Shown here: positions 17,921-27,231 of the stretch, piece by piece
Layout of the letters: each line of letters starts with the position of its first letter
Position numbering within the stretch: the first letter of the stretch is position 1
DNA from: Terriglobia bacterium
GTDB taxonomy: Bacteria; Acidobacteriota; Terriglobia; Terriglobales; Acidobacteriaceae
Length of the DNA stretch: 64,000 bases
Direction: 5' to 3'
NCBI GenBank assembly: GCA_020073645.1
Contig: JAIQET010000014.1
Coordinates: 1-64,000, forward strand
Program-made: the position numbers and the translations under genes
The notes under the pieces: model-generated
The model's input: the letters and a program-made list of their open reading frames with translations, nothing else
Told to the model about the DNA's origin: nothing
Database searches by the model: none

Positions 17921-19666
17921 CTACTCCACCGCGAAGGTCGCCGATGGATCCACCGTTTGCTTGGAAATGTTGTCGTTCACTTTGATCTGGATACGATACA
18001 CCCCAGGAACAAGGTTGGCGGCCGAGAGCGTTTTCTGCAGGGTCACCTGGTCGCCGATGTTCCCCATCTGGTCCGTGGATTCCACAGTGTGAATCACAGC
18101 CTTATTGGTTGCCGCATTGACTACGTCGTACTCCACAGTCGCCGAGGGCTTGTGCGTCTTATCGTCTACGCTGAGGTTATAAATCTGCATCCAGAAGTTC
18201 AATTTCTGGTCGCGCTTGAAGACTACCGGCTTGCCGTCCGACGGTGCCACCCGCGGCCGTACCTTGGTAGTGCCGATCACAAAATTTCCCGTGCCCACAT
18301 TCTTGGCCGCCACCGGCTCCATCTGGTCGGCCAGGATCAGGGAAGAGGCCTCCAGCTTGTCATCGGCAAAATCGGGCACCACGACGCCCTTGCTCCACGT
18401 GCCCACCCGGTCTCCGTTGACATCTTTTACCACGATGTCGAAACGGTAGCGCCCCGGCCGTAACGGGAGCGCCTTCCAGTACACCGAAGAGTTTTCCGTG
18501 ACCTTGGGCAGCAGTTCCGCTGGAATGTCCTGTTGCACGGTGTCTTCGAACGTCTGCGCAATGCGGCCGGTGAGGGTCGTGACTCGGCCAAAAATGTTGA
18601 CCGTTCCCCGCTGCACTCCATCCTTGTTCACGAAAGTCACATCGCGATTCTTGACCTGGACGGTAACCGGAACCAGCACCGTGTCCCCGGTCACCTTCAC
18701 AAAGTCGGCGCGCACGTCAAACGGCATCAGGTTAACGCTGATCTTGTGGCTGACCACTTCCTCCAGATCCTTGAACTTCACCGGCGGCGGTTTCTGCAGC
18801 TTGTAGAACTGGTCCAGGCGATCAAACTCCTTCGCGCTCTGGTCCGCATTGAGGGGGCTCTGCCCCAGTTGCTCAAATCCCCCGTGCGTGAACCGGTCCG
18901 TCTTGCTCGCCATCCCCAGCGATTCGTACAACGTCAGACCGCCGTTCGGCGTGTACTTCAAGGCGTCCTTTTCCGAGCGGTCCATCGTCATGTGGTAGTC
19001 GCCACACATGCACGGATCCACGAACTCGATCATGATTTCCTGACCGATTCCCTCGAGGTAGCGGTAGCGCCAATCCTCGAAGGGGAAGGTGGAGGTGCTG
19101 CCGCCGCCCTCTTCAATTGGACGATCGTATGTGCCGCCGGAAGGATGAGCGTCGATCTCGTCCGGAGGTCCGTACATGATGTATATGCGGCCGCGGTCTG
19201 TCTTCCACCCGGGAATCCCGGCGGGAAAGTGCTCGTTGGCGTACTCGATGCGCCGGTAGTGCTCTTCCTTGAATTCGTTCTCTACCGTATCCGGCGTGGG
19301 ATCCCGCCGCTGCCAGAATGCCTCAATGAAATTGTCGCGCTCTTCGTCGTTGGAGAGCTGTTTGAAGGCGGCGCGCTCTTCGTCGGTGATGATCCAAGCC
19401 ACGTCTTCAGCGAGCCACTTCTTGTACGTCTTGCTCAACTCGACCTTCAGTGCCTTGGCATTCTGCTTCTTCTGCTTCTCGCTGATTGGACGTTTCAGGG
19501 GGTCGACCTGCTGGTCGCCCTGGCCTCCCTGCCCCTGGGAGGCGGAACCGGCCTGATCGTTATCTGACTTGCTCGCCTGCCCCACCGCCTCGGACCCCAG
19601 CCCGAGGAGCAATACAAGCAGAAATGAAGGAAGAAGAACCCGGCGAGCTATACCTACTTGGAACAT
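17921..19666 (-). CDS. GWxTD-domain protein
   Basis: A 581-residue exported protein. After a signal peptide and a Gly/Gln/Ser-rich linker comes the GWxTD domain (about 70-240): the signature is seen as Val-Ala-Trp-Ile-Ile-Thr-Asp-Glu-Glu-Arg, followed by Phe-Trp-Gln-Arg-Arg-Asp-Pro-Thr-Pro and Arg-Ile-Tyr-Ile-Met-Tyr-Gly-Pro-Pro-Asp-Glu. The C-terminal half has beta-sandwich-like repeats. The biochemical role of this domain is not established; it is common in Acidobacteriota and often sits beside outer-membrane genes, as here. ATG 19666 has GAGGAG ten bases upstream; a GTG at 19684 is an alternative. Confidence 0.85.
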   Translation of the reverse strand: MFQVGIARRVLLPSFLLVLLLGLGSEAVGQASKSDNDQAGSASQGQGGQGDQQVDPLKRPISEKQKKQNAKALKVELSKTYKKWLAEDVAWIITDEERAAFKQLSNDEERDNFIEAFWQRRDPTPDTVENEFKEEHYRRIEYANEHFPAGIPGWKTDRGRIYIMYGPPDEIDAHPSGGTYDRPIEEGGGSTSTFPFEDWRYRYLEGIGQEIMIEFVDPCMCGDYHMTMDRSEKDALKYTPNGGLTLYESLGMASKTDRFTHGGFEQLGQSPLNADQSAKEFDRLDQFYKLQKPPPVKFKDLEEVVSHKISVNLMPFDVRADFVKVTGDTVLVPVTVQVKNRDVTFVNKDGVQRGTVNIFGRVTTLTGRIAQTFEDTVQQDIPAELLPKVTENSSVYWKALPLRPGRYRFDIVVKDVNGDRVGTWSKGVVVPDFADDKLEASSLILADQMEPVAAKNVGTGNFVIGTTKVRPRVAPSDGKPVVFKRDQKLNFWMQIYNLSVDDKTHKPSATVEYDVVNAATNKAVIHTVESTDQMGNIGDQVTLQKTLSAANLVPGVYRIQIKVNDNISKQTVDPSATFAVE

Positions 19667-20102
19667 AAATGGGGCACTCCTCACGCGCGCACTAGTATCG
19701 ACATTCTATGTCTTTACGCCCCCCAAGGCAAGGCTAAGTCATGCGATGTAAACAAATTGTGGGGGGTGTCCATTGTCTTGTCCTGCTTGGGTCTGGCGGT
19801 ACCAGCCCCGCCATGGGCCCGCCGGTTCTCTCGGGACGCGGCACGCTATAATCAAATGTTGTCCTTTGACTTCCCCGCGCGCCCAGTGGCGGATGTGCGC
19901 TCCGGACCGGCCCGCGGGAACTTTTCGATTGGCAGACCCGTATCTGTTGGGGTGCACCCCGTCGCCCAGACACACTGAGGGCATGATGGTTATGCGGGTG
20001 GAGACGCCGTGCGTGGTGTTTCCAGGCTGGCGGAAGCAGTCTCCGTGCCGGCGAATCGGAAACGGGCTTTCAGGCTGGGTTTCAGGGCATGACAGGGACG
20101 CA
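19667..20102. promoter_or_regulatory. Divergent region between GWxTD and MacA-like genes
   Basis: About 435 bases without a supported gene. TATAAT at 19847-19852 on the plus strand is a candidate -10 for the transporter genes, but the -35 region is weak. Confidence 0.35.
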
Positions 20103-21503
20103 ATGAGCACTTGGAAAAAGATTGCAGTCGGCGGCGGGGTGGCAGGTCTGCTCCTGGCCATCGTCGGTTTCACCGTTTACCAGAGCCGCAAGAACGTGGT
20201 CACGGTGCAGACTGGCAAAGTGCAGCTGCAGGACTTGACCTCTGTGGTCAGTGCCTCGGGCGAAATCAAGCCGAAGACATACGTCAATATCGGAGCCAAT
20301 GCCTTTGGCAAGATCACCCGGTTGTATGTGAGAGAGGGTGACCGCGTAAGGAAGGGTCAATTGCTGGCGCAGCTGGAAAACGTCCAATCCGCGGCTGATG
20401 TCAACGCTACCCGAGCTGCCCTGGAAGCCGCTCAAACCGACGCCATCGCCGCCGACGCCGGGCTGAACACTGCTGTGGCGGACCTCAACCGCGCCAAAGC
20501 CGACGCCGAGCGCATGAAGCTCGACTGGGACCGCGCTCAGGGTCTATACCGGGAAGCTCTGATCGCCAAGTCCGAGTACGACAGCCGCAAGAACGCTTGG
20601 GAGTCGGCCGACTCGGGTTTGGCCCAGGCCAAGGCCCGTATCGCCCAAGCCAAGGCCCAAAAGGAATCTGCCGACCGCCGCGTTACGCAGACTCGCGCCA
20701 ACCTCACCCGTGTCTCCGACGTCTTGCAGAAAACCACATACGAAGCCCCTTTCGACGGCATGATCACCAATTTGCCTGTCCGCGAAGGTGAGACCGTCGT
20801 CATTGGGATCCAGAACTCGCCGGGCAGCACCCTGATGTCGATTGCGGACATGTCGGTCATCACCGCTGAGGTCCAGGTGGACGAAACCGACATCGTCAAT
20901 GTCAAGCTCGGTCAGCCGGCAGAAGTGACGATCGACGCCATGCCCAAGAAGACTTTTCAGGGAGTCGTCACCGAAATCGGCAACAATGCCATCGTGCGTT
21001 CCACCGGGCTTGCGACCTCGCAGCAGACCACCGCCAGCCAGGAAGCCAAAGACTTCAAGGTGGTCGTGACCCTGCAAAATCCGCCGGACAACCTGCGACC
21101 CGGGCTGTCTGCTACCGCCAAAGTCACTACCGCAACCCGGAGCAACTCGCTTACCATCCCCATTCAAGCTCTGACCGTCCGTCGCCCGGCCGACCTCGAG
21201 CAAAAGACGAACGGCAAGGGATCGGTCGAAGCCGCGGCGCCGCAGAACGCCGCCACCAAAGACAAGGACAAAAAGGACAAGGACGAGATTCAAGGCGTCT
21301 TCGTGATTCGCAACCGCAAGGCTGAATTCGTATCGGTGAATACCGGCATCGCCGGCACCACCGACATCGAAGTGCTCAACGGCCTGAAAGAAGGCGAAGA
21401 AATCGTGACTGGCAGCTATAAGGTGCTGCGCACCCTGCGCCCAGGAGCCGGCGTCAAGGTGGACAACACGGCCCCCAAGAAGGAAGAGGAAGAAGGCTCA
21501 TAA
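20103..21503 (+). CDS. MacA/HlyD-family periplasmic adaptor
   Basis: A 466-residue membrane-fusion protein. One N-terminal transmembrane helix (about 8-26) anchors it in the inner membrane. Then come a lipoyl-like half ([12 protein letters not shown]), a long Ala/Asp/Lys-rich coiled-coil hairpin (about 95-205), the second lipoyl half (Tyr-Glu-Ala-Pro-Phe-Asp-Gly) and beta-barrel domains. A Lys/Asp-rich low-complexity insert lies near residue 385. It should link an inner-membrane ABC transporter to an outer-membrane channel. The ATPase follows 75 bases downstream. ATG 20103 begins at the membrane helix with AGGGA upstream. Confidence 0.9.
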   Translation: MSTWKKIAVGGGVAGLLLAIVGFTVYQSRKNVVTVQTGKVQLQDLTSVVSASGEIKPKTYVNIGANAFGKITRLYVREGDRVRKGQLLAQLENVQSAADVNATRAALEAAQTDAIAADAGLNTAVADLNRAKADAERMKLDWDRAQGLYREALIAKSEYDSRKNAWESADSGLAQAKARIAQAKAQKESADRRVTQTRANLTRVSDVLQKTTYEAPFDGMITNLPVREGETVVIGIQNSPGSTLMSIADMSVITAEVQVDETDIVNVKLGQPAEVTIDAMPKKTFQGVVTEIGNNAIVRSTGLATSQQTTASQEAKDFKVVVTLQNPPDNLRPGLSATAKVTTATRSNSLTIPIQALTVRRPADLEQKTNGKGSVEAAAPQNAATKDKDKKDKDEIQGVFVIRNRKAEFVSVNTGIAGTTDIEVLNGLKEGEEIVTGSYKVLRTLRPGAGVKVDNTAPKKEEEEGS

Positions 21504-21578
21504 CTTTCCCAGGGGTGGCTCGTCCAATGGAGAGCCGGCAAGGATCGGAGCGGGCAGGTGTCCGAAGAGGAGAAGAGG

Positions 21579-22328
21579 ATGGCAACCGCAGAAGTGATCA
21601 ACATTTCGCAACCCCAAGTGTCGGCCCCTCCCGACTCGTGCATGATCTCCACCGTGGATCTGTGGAAGACCTACGACATGGACTCCGAGCAGCAGGTCCA
21701 CGCCCTGCGCGGCGTCAACCTGCGCATCCAGCGCAATGAGTACGTGGCCATCATGGGCCCTTCCGGCTCCGGCAAGTCCACCCTGATGAACCTCATCGGC
21801 TGCCTCGACACGCCGACCAAAGGCCAGTACTGGCTCAACGCCCAACTGGTCAGCGAACTCGATGACGACGAACTGGCCCGCATCCGCAATAAGGAGATTG
21901 GCTTCGTTTTCCAGACCTTTAACCTGCTGGCCCGCGCCACCGCGCTGCACAACGTGGAGCTGCCCCTGATCTACGCCGGCATGCCCACCGAACAACGCAC
22001 CGCGCGCGCCAAGGAATCGCTCATCGCCGTGGGCATGGAATCGCGCATGATGCACAAGCCTAACGAGCTCTCCGGCGGTCAGCGCCAGCGTGTCGCTATC
22101 GCCCGCGCCCTGGTCAATAAACCGTCCATCATCCTGGCCGACGAACCCACTGGCAACCTGGACTCGCAGACCGGCCTCGAGATCATGACCCTATTCGATC
22201 GTCTACATGCCGAAGGCAACACCATCGTGTTGGTCACCCACGAGCACGACATCGCGGAATACGCGCACCGCGTCATCCACATCAAAGACGGCGTCATCGC
22301 GGGCGACGAACGGAAAGCCCGCCGCTAG
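21579..22328 (+). CDS. ABC transporter ATP-binding protein (MacB/LolD-like)
   Basis: A 249-residue ATPase. Walker A Gly-Pro-Ser-Gly-Ser-Gly-Lys-Ser is at 60-67, the signature Leu-Ser-Gly-Gly-Gln-Arg-Gln-Arg, Walker B [11 protein letters not shown] and the switch His in Val-Thr-His-Glu are all intact. It is of the MacB/LolD/FtsE type that drives mechanotransmission exporters. GAGGAG six bases before ATG 21579 decides the start; GTG 21558 would add seven residues. No FtsX-type permease follows; a terminator comes immediately after. The permease must be encoded elsewhere or is lost. Confidence 0.92.
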   Translation: MATAEVINISQPQVSAPPDSCMISTVDLWKTYDMDSEQQVHALRGVNLRIQRNEYVAIMGPSGSGKSTLMNLIGCLDTPTKGQYWLNAQLVSELDDDELARIRNKEIGFVFQTFNLLARATALHNVELPLIYAGMPTEQRTARAKESLIAVGMESRMMHKPNELSGGQRQRVAIARALVNKPSIILADEPTGNLDSQTGLEIMTLFDRLHAEGNTIVLVTHEHDIAEYAHRVIHIKDGVIAGDERKARR

Positions 22329-22346
22329 TCATTCGACTCAAAACCA

Positions 22347-22374
22347 AAAGCCTCTCTCGCGAGAGGCTTTTTTC
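22347..22374. terminator. Rho-independent terminator (bidirectional)
   Basis: AAAGCCTCTC and GAGAGGCTTT form a perfect stem with a short loop and flanking A and T runs. It serves the ABC gene and possibly the converging penicillin-binding gene. Confidence 0.85.
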
Positions 22375-22404
22375 TGAGATGAGAATCGGGAACCGAGAAC
22401 TCTT

Positions 22405-23643
22405 CTATTGTGACGTGCCCACCGTCTTCACCCCGGCAGTGTCGGTTGGCACAACCGGGCGCGTCGCGAAGAACCGGTGATCGTAAAGGTTCTTGTACAT
22501 CCGTCCCGCAATCTCCGCCGCCTTGGGCCCGAAGGTCGGCCGCCCGCCTTGCAAGAACACCACGGTCACGATGCGTCCCACGTCGGTATTGGCGTAGGAA
22601 GCAAACCACCCGAAGCGGGTTCCCGCCCGCGAGCAGGTCCCGGTCTTGCCCAGAATTTCTTCTTCGTTGAAGTTGAGCCGCACGCTGCGCGCGGTCCCGT
22701 AGGCCACCGCTCCTGCCATGCCGTCAGATATCTCCGGAATCAGGGGAGCGATGTCCAGATGCCGCTTCACCCGCGGCTGGAAGTCGGCCACTTCCTCCGC
22801 CGTCGCCGGATGCTGCAGATAGTAAAGCGTCCCGCCATTGGCGATCGCCGAAACCAGCGCCCCCAGTTGCAGCGGGGTCATGGAAATGCCTTCGCCGAAC
22901 GAGCACATTTTGCCGACGCCGCCCAGCTTCGCAGGAATGACTTCGTCCGGATACGTTCCCAGTTGCTCGCGCGGAATATCGTAGCCCGACAGTTCGCCCA
23001 GCCCGAACTGATGCGCGTAGTAGCTGACTTTCTCAAACCCTAGCTGCCGTCCCACCGCTTCGAAATAAGCGTTGTTGGAGTGCGCCAGCGCCTCGGTCAG
23101 ATTGATGCGGCTGCGCCGCCCCAGCTTGATCTCGGTATCCTTGGTGATGAGTCCTTCACTCAACGCCGCCAGCGCCACCGAAAGTTTAATGGTTGAGCAC
23201 GGCTGCGCCCCGCTCGACAGGGCCAGCTTCTGGTTCACCATGGCCAGCACCCGGCCACTGGTGGGCTCGATTGCCAGCACCGTGCCGTTCATGTTGCCTA
23301 GTGCGTCCACTGCCGCCTGCCGCACCACGGGATCGTCCCCCGCGATGACATCACCCTCGGTAACGTCGTCGGCAAACGAACTGGCGGTGAAGCGCTCGTA
23401 ATAGCGGCGCCGGCGATGGCTGGTGCGCACCAGGGTTGCCTTGCGCGGCGTCGCAGTTCGGCTGCGCGCCAGCCGCCTCATGCGCTTTTTCGCATGCTGC
23501 CCTTCACTGACTTTTTGTGATTTCTTGCTCGAGGTCAGCGAGCGAGTGTTGACCGTAGCGGCCATGCCACTCTGCGAGAGCAGCAGCGCCAGCGTGAAGA
23601 CAAAGACCAGACGAATCAGCGCAGAACCCTTGTTCGCTATCAC
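22405..23643 (-). CDS. Penicillin-binding transpeptidase-domain protein
   Basis: A 412-residue exported serine transpeptidase. A signal/anchor segment (about 10-30) precedes a basic low-complexity stretch rich in Arg/Lys (40-80), then a transpeptidase domain with Ser-Thr-Ile-Lys (SxxK), Ser-Asn-Asn (SxN) and Lys-Thr-Gly (KTG). It lacks the N-terminal dimerisation domain of FtsI/MrdA, so it is a compact stand-alone enzyme, closer to a peptidoglycan cross-linking PBP than to a class D beta-lactamase because the SxN motif is kept. It begins at GTG 23643 with a poorly spaced AGGGA. It converges on the ABC genes and stands alone. Confidence 0.85.
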   Translation of the reverse strand: MIANKGSALIRLVFVFTLALLLSQSGMAATVNTRSLTSSKKSQKVSEGQHAKKRMRRLARSRTATPRKATLVRTSHRRRRYYERFTASSFADDVTEGDVIAGDDPVVRQAAVDALGNMNGTVLAIEPTSGRVLAMVNQKLALSSGAQPCSTIKLSVALAALSEGLITKDTEIKLGRRSRINLTEALAHSNNAYFEAVGRQLGFEKVSYYAHQFGLGELSGYDIPREQLGTYPDEVIPAKLGGVGKMCSFGEGISMTPLQLGALVSAIANGGTLYYLQHPATAEEVADFQPRVKRHLDIAPLIPEISDGMAGAVAYGTARSVRLNFNEEEILGKTGTCSRAGTRFGWFASYANTDVGRIVTVVFLQGGRPTFGPKAAEIAGRMYKNLYDHRFFATRPVVPTDTAGVKTVGTSQ

Positions 23644-23850
23644 TTCCCTGTACCCATCCCCGGATCTTACAAAAGTTTAGATGTGCAAGAACGTTGCCAG
23701 TGACCCATGCCTGGCGGCCAAATTCCCGCAACCTTTCGATACTATGAGACTTAGCCCCGCCACCGCAACGAAAAACTGCTTTTCTCTTCAACCCGCACCA
23801 ATCTGTGTAACCCCATGAGACAACGGATTTTAACCCGAGTTTGACCGCGG

Positions 23851-24663
23851 TCATAGGCCTTTCGTAATCAGCTCCGCCATTACCCTCCCGGCGCCTTCCA
23901 TTGTGGAAAACTTTTTCCCATCCTCCGCCTCCGGGTTGCGGCCCGCCTCAATCCATGGCGTCATGTCGTTGGGCCTGCCGGCCAAGCCCCGAACGAAATT
24001 CAGATAGAAGCCGTCGTCGGCCTTGAGGGCCAGGGTGGACAACAGGTAAGCCGTGAGATCGGTGCCTTTGAGCTTGTCCCACGCTTTGGGGGACATGGGG
24101 AGGGCATGACCGGATTGAGCGGTCTCCTCAACCACTGCCGTGGCGGACTTGGCCGGATCGGGCTTCTGGAGGACCGCGGCCAGTTCGGGGTTCATCTCGG
24201 CTTCCACGTGGTCGGCGAGGCGATCGAATGTGTCCGCGGGACGTTCCTCAGCCTCGACCTGAGTGGTATCCACGGAACTGAAGCGGGCCGCGCCGGGATT
24301 GACGACGACCTTGTTCCACTGCGGCTCGAAGCTGAGGTGCTTGAGGTTGGCGCTGGCCGTTTGCAGAGCGTAGAGCATGAGTCCGGCGTGCTTGGCGTCA
24401 ATGCGGCCGTCTGCGAGCTGGTAGAGGACTTCCATGATGGCCATCTGGATGGCGTTGGCGTCCTCGAGTGGAGGCAGGATGAAGGCAGTTTTGCCGTCAG
24501 TTTGGCGCTGGGCGCGGCGGCGGTGGTTGGAGCGCGGATTGGTTTTCTCGCGCCAGGTGTGATGGAAGTAGCAGTACTTCTTCCGGCGCATGGCGGGGCA
24601 GGCGCACTGCACGCCATTGGCCTTGATGTGCTGACATCGTGGAACGCTGGTCATAGAAGACAT
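23851..24663 (-). CDS. Hypothetical protein with N-terminal Cys/His zinc motif
   Basis: A 270-residue cytoplasmic protein of unknown function. The N-terminus has the pattern C-x(9)-C-x-C-x(8)-C-x(2)-H (Arg-Cys-Gln-His ... Val-Gln-Cys-Ala-Cys-Pro-Ala ... Tyr-Cys-Tyr-Phe-His-His), like small treble-clef motifs in DUF5763-type and related proteins. A basic stretch (45-58) and a long helical region follow. Similar N-termini are, to my knowledge, frequent in acidobacterial genomes, suggesting a paralogous family. The Shine-Dalgarno is weak; ATG 24663 or ATG 24654 could be used. It borders the low-GC five-gene cassette on its upstream side. Confidence 0.65.
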   Translation of the reverse strand: MSSMTSVPRCQHIKANGVQCACPAMRRKKYCYFHHTWREKTNPRSNHRRRAQRQTDGKTAFILPPLEDANAIQMAIMEVLYQLADGRIDAKHAGLMLYALQTASANLKHLSFEPQWNKVVVNPGAARFSSVDTTQVEAEERPADTFDRLADHVEAEMNPELAAVLQKPDPAKSATAVVEETAQSGHALPMSPKAWDKLKGTDLTAYLLSTLALKADDGFYLNFVRGLAGRPNDMTPWIEAGRNPEAEDGKKFSTMEGAGRVMAELITKGL

Positions 24664-25025
24664 AAGTTATGAGTACCCTCCCCCTCCCCCCTCCGATTCT
24701 TTGGAATCATCGGGTTAGGGTATTAATGTGTGTAAATCAATGAATTCATGGGGGTTATAGAACATCTTGGGAACAAAGGGGTTGCGGGGCGGCGTGGCCG
24801 TGGGGAGGATGGGAGCTGGCGGGGGCGGCGGGGTTTTGGGGGCGATTGCTCTACAAGATAATTTATATCTCATGTTAATAACTCAAAGTTACTGCGATGT
24901 GTTGGGGGTTGTCTGTGATGGGGGTCACGGAGGGATGTGTTAAGCGGAGGGGGAGCAGAGTCTGCCGTTGCGTGCACCCAGACTTCGAAAAGCGCGAGAG
25001 TGGTTCGGGCACCCGGCAAACATTT
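24664..25025. other. Intergenic stretch with G-rich runs and an AT-rich core
   Basis: About 360 bases with no supported gene. It has a C-rich run at 24677-24692, G-rich blocks around 24775-24850 and an AT-rich core near 24855-24895. It marks the boundary between the zinc-motif gene and the five-gene cassette and probably contains the promoter of the former. Confidence 0.5.
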
Positions 25026-26054
25026 CTAAGGTGTGTGAGCCGGGCCGCCTAACAACTGGAGAACTCCAACCAGCAATGGAATTAGCCCAAAGCCCCAACA
25101 GTAGTTCCGAAATTTGCGAACGAATAGCCCAACCAAAAAGAGCAACAGTACCGCAAAGGTTAGCCATTGAATTGAATAGCTGTTTGGATGTGAAAGCAGC
25201 CATTGCCATCGCCATTTTGTAAGCAAATATTCCGCTGCGACGGCTAGCACTATTGAAAGAACAAGCGCGGCCAACAGCAAAGCGCCTGCCTTGAGGCGTT
25301 CATAGCGGGCAACCAGATTTCCCGGTTTCCCCTTCTCGTCATCATGAACAACCAGCCTCGAGGTACTCGCTAGCTGCAATTGCCGCAGTAGTCGGTCAGT
25401 GGAATCCCAAAATCGTTCGATTGCCTCACAAGACCTTCTGATTTGCGTGCTTACCGCCTCATAGTACGTGTGAGATGGCAACATCATTCCTTGCGAAACC
25501 GCGCCGGAGTCGCGAGTCATATTCGGAAAAGATTTCAGGGCGTGGGCGCAGTACTCATTGTGCGCTGAATCTTTCCAATCGAACTGCTCCAAGCCCTCAA
25601 GCAATTGTTTTTCCCGGTTCCCATCAGGTAGCTGATGGAGTGGCGCGAGTTGTATGAGAATCTCTCTTAATAGTCTTTTTGCTGATTCAAGAGGAGCTTT
25701 GACCGCTTCTTCTACATTTCGGAACGCAAGCCCGGTTTCAGCTTCAATTCTGGCTTTTACCTCATCAGGCTCACGTTTCGCCCAACCCGCTGGCAAGCCA
25801 TGAATGCCGCCCCATTCGACGTTAAACATTGACCGGATCGAAGGAACTTCAAAATCTCTGTAATACAAAGCGCCGTGATAGCCAAAATTGGAACCGCTGT
25901 GAGAAGCCGCCAGCTTACTTGTGGCAGCCCCTAGTGCCTCCGCCTGCTGCTTAATCTCAGCTACGGTAGCCCGGTTAGCCTGTTCTTGCTTTTTGACCTC
26001 TACGAGAAGGGCCGCAGCAACACGTGCAAGCTCCTTAACGTTCGCGCTTGCCAT
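25026..26054 (-). CDS. Coiled-coil protein with C-terminal membrane segments (cassette gene 5)
   Basis: A 342-residue protein of no family I recognise. Residues 5-50 look like a coiled coil (Glu-Leu-Ala-Arg-Val, Val-Lys-Lys-Gln-Glu-Gln, Ile-Lys-Gln-Gln-Ala-Glu). A central mostly helical domain with many aromatic and charged residues follows, and the last 85 residues hold three hydrophobic helices (about 257-279, 295-315 and 320-338). With no signal peptide, the large N-terminal part is probably cytoplasmic. ATG 26054 has AAGG upstream and overlaps the preceding gene by 20 bases, so it is the last gene of the coupled operon. A membrane-acting effector role is only inference. Confidence 0.8.
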   Translation of the reverse strand: MASANVKELARVAAALLVEVKKQEQANRATVAEIKQQAEALGAATSKLAASHSGSNFGYHGALYYRDFEVPSIRSMFNVEWGGIHGLPAGWAKREPDEVKARIEAETGLAFRNVEEAVKAPLESAKRLLREILIQLAPLHQLPDGNREKQLLEGLEQFDWKDSAHNEYCAHALKSFPNMTRDSGAVSQGMMLPSHTYYEAVSTQIRRSCEAIERFWDSTDRLLRQLQLASTSRLVVHDDEKGKPGNLVARYERLKAGALLLAALVLSIVLAVAAEYLLTKWRWQWLLSHPNSYSIQWLTFAVLLLFLVGLFVRKFRNYCWGFGLIPLLVGVLQLLGGPAHTP

Positions 26055-26985
26055 TTCGCCTTTTCCTCGTGGCTTTTTGAAAAATGGCCTTGTACTTCGC
26101 TCGGAGCCTATATGAGTCCTCAAGGGCGATAATCCCATAGAAGACCCGCTGCCCTTCTGATACTGATTTGGCAATAGCCAGTTTTTGCATTTGGGCCGAA
26201 ACACTTTCTGCAATTTCGCCCTCATATTGAACAAACATCACTTGAGCAGCAGAGTCGAAGAGACGTTGGATTTGGTCGCCATTCTTGCCCATCTTGCCGG
26301 GCGTAAGCACACCGGATTTACCTGGTCCTTTGAACCCAAAGGCGGCAGCGTATCTCCTGCCTTTCACTTTCACATGGGTCGTGTACAAATCGTTCCTCTC
26401 ACCGCCCCAGTCCTTGAAGATTCCACGGTTCCCAAGAATGCGGGCAACCGCCAGTTTGAAATCCTTCTCAGGTAGTCGTGGCGGGTTCATTTTCTTGGGC
26501 ACCTTAGACTGCGGAAGTGAGCGCACGCGCGAAAAGTTGTCGATGTCATCCACCGTGATATGTCTGACGTCAATCGCTATGCTTCTGGCCTTTGGAGCCA
26601 GTTCGATTTTCACGAACTGTGGCCGAACGCGGGGATTGCGTATCGTTACATGCTTCTTAAGCTTGTTCTGGTTTGTTGCCAGCGCCAAAATCTTGGACTT
26701 AACTGTGTTGAGGGTTCCATACTTTTTGTAGGCGATTAAGGTACCTACCTTTGTCTTTTCAAACAGGTGATTCGCCGCGAGGGGAGAAGCAATTTCCAAT
26801 ACCCGCTTGGCACTTAAGCCCACTTCCTCGGCAATCTCGGCTGCGGTCCTTGGCTTCTGTCGCTGGCCTCTGTAAACCTCACTGAACACAGATCGCTTTT
26901 CTTCCGACTTGCTGAGCAATTTTGCAAAATGCTCTATCTGTTCGGGCGCGGTCGCGGGGAACTCTGATACTGGTTGAACAGCCAT
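26035..26985 (-). CDS. Winged-HTH protein with possible nuclease-like C-terminal domain (cassette gene 4)
   Basis: A 316-residue protein. Residues about 45-95 read as a winged helix-turn-helix (Thr-Ala-Ala-Glu-Ile-Ala-Glu-Glu-Val-Gly-Leu-Ser-Ala-Lys-Arg-Val). A linker contains Ile-Thr-Val-Asp-Asp-Ile-Asp-Asn-Phe. The C-terminal part (about 175-310) has an Arg-Asn-Asp-Leu-Tyr strand, then Ala-Ala-Phe-Gly-Phe-Lys-Gly, then a helix with Gln-Ile-Gln-Arg-Leu-Phe and a hydrophobic strand. This order is reminiscent of a PD-(D/E)xK fold, but the usual acidic residue two before Lys is Gly, so nuclease activity is uncertain. It begins directly after the stop of gene 3 (TAGATG) and overlaps gene 5. Confidence 0.8.
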   Translation of the reverse strand: MAVQPVSEFPATAPEQIEHFAKLLSKSEEKRSVFSEVYRGQRQKPRTAAEIAEEVGLSAKRVLEIASPLAANHLFEKTKVGTLIAYKKYGTLNTVKSKILALATNQNKLKKHVTIRNPRVRPQFVKIELAPKARSIAIDVRHITVDDIDNFSRVRSLPQSKVPKKMNPPRLPEKDFKLAVARILGNRGIFKDWGGERNDLYTTHVKVKGRRYAAAFGFKGPGKSGVLTPGKMGKNGDQIQRLFDSAAQVMFVQYEGEIAESVSAQMQKLAIAKSVSEGQRVFYGIIALEDSYRLRAKYKAIFQKATRKRRNGKRER

Positions 26986-27231
26986 CTATCCTTTCTTCTT
27001 CTTTCGCTTACTCCGCGTTACCAATTCGCGCACGCTTGCGACCGGCGAATCGAGAATCGATGCGATGTCTTGGTAGTTCAATCCCTGCCGATTCAGGTAA
27101 ACAGCTAAATCCCCGGTTCCCTTCCGCTTTTTCGTCGTGAAGTCTGTATCCCTCACTAGTTGGCGAAGGAGTAAAGCGATAACAACATTCAGCTTGCGCG
27201 ATTGTTCTTCAAGCACGTCAATATCAGCCAT
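26986..27231 (-). CDS. Small sigma4-like HTH protein (cassette gene 3)
   Basis: An 81-residue basic protein. An N-terminal amphipathic helix (Leu-Asn-Val-Val-Ile-Ala-Leu-Leu-Leu-Arg) is followed by a helix-turn-helix (Gly-Leu-Asn-Tyr-Gln-Asp-Ile-Ala-Ser-Ile-Leu) like sigma-70 region 4, and a C-terminal run of Lys/Arg. GGGAG five bases upstream supports ATG 27231, which overlaps gene 2 by eight bases. It shares its plan with genes 1 and 2, so the three are probably distant paralogues. DNA or RNA-polymerase binding is inferred from the fold only. Confidence 0.8.
   Translation of the reverse strand: MADIDVLEEQSRKLNVVIALLLRQLVRDTDFTTKKRKGTGDLAVYLNRQGLNYQDIASILDSPVASVRELVTRSKRKKKKG

Noticed and set aside
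18533-19567. A 344-codon open frame antisense to the GWxTD gene
   Set aside because: It lies fully within a recognised gene and its translation shows no family feature.
22405-23643. Class D beta-lactamase
   Set aside because: The second motif is Ser-Asn-Asn, as in PBPs, not the Ser-x-Val and Tyr-Gly-Asn pattern of class D enzymes.
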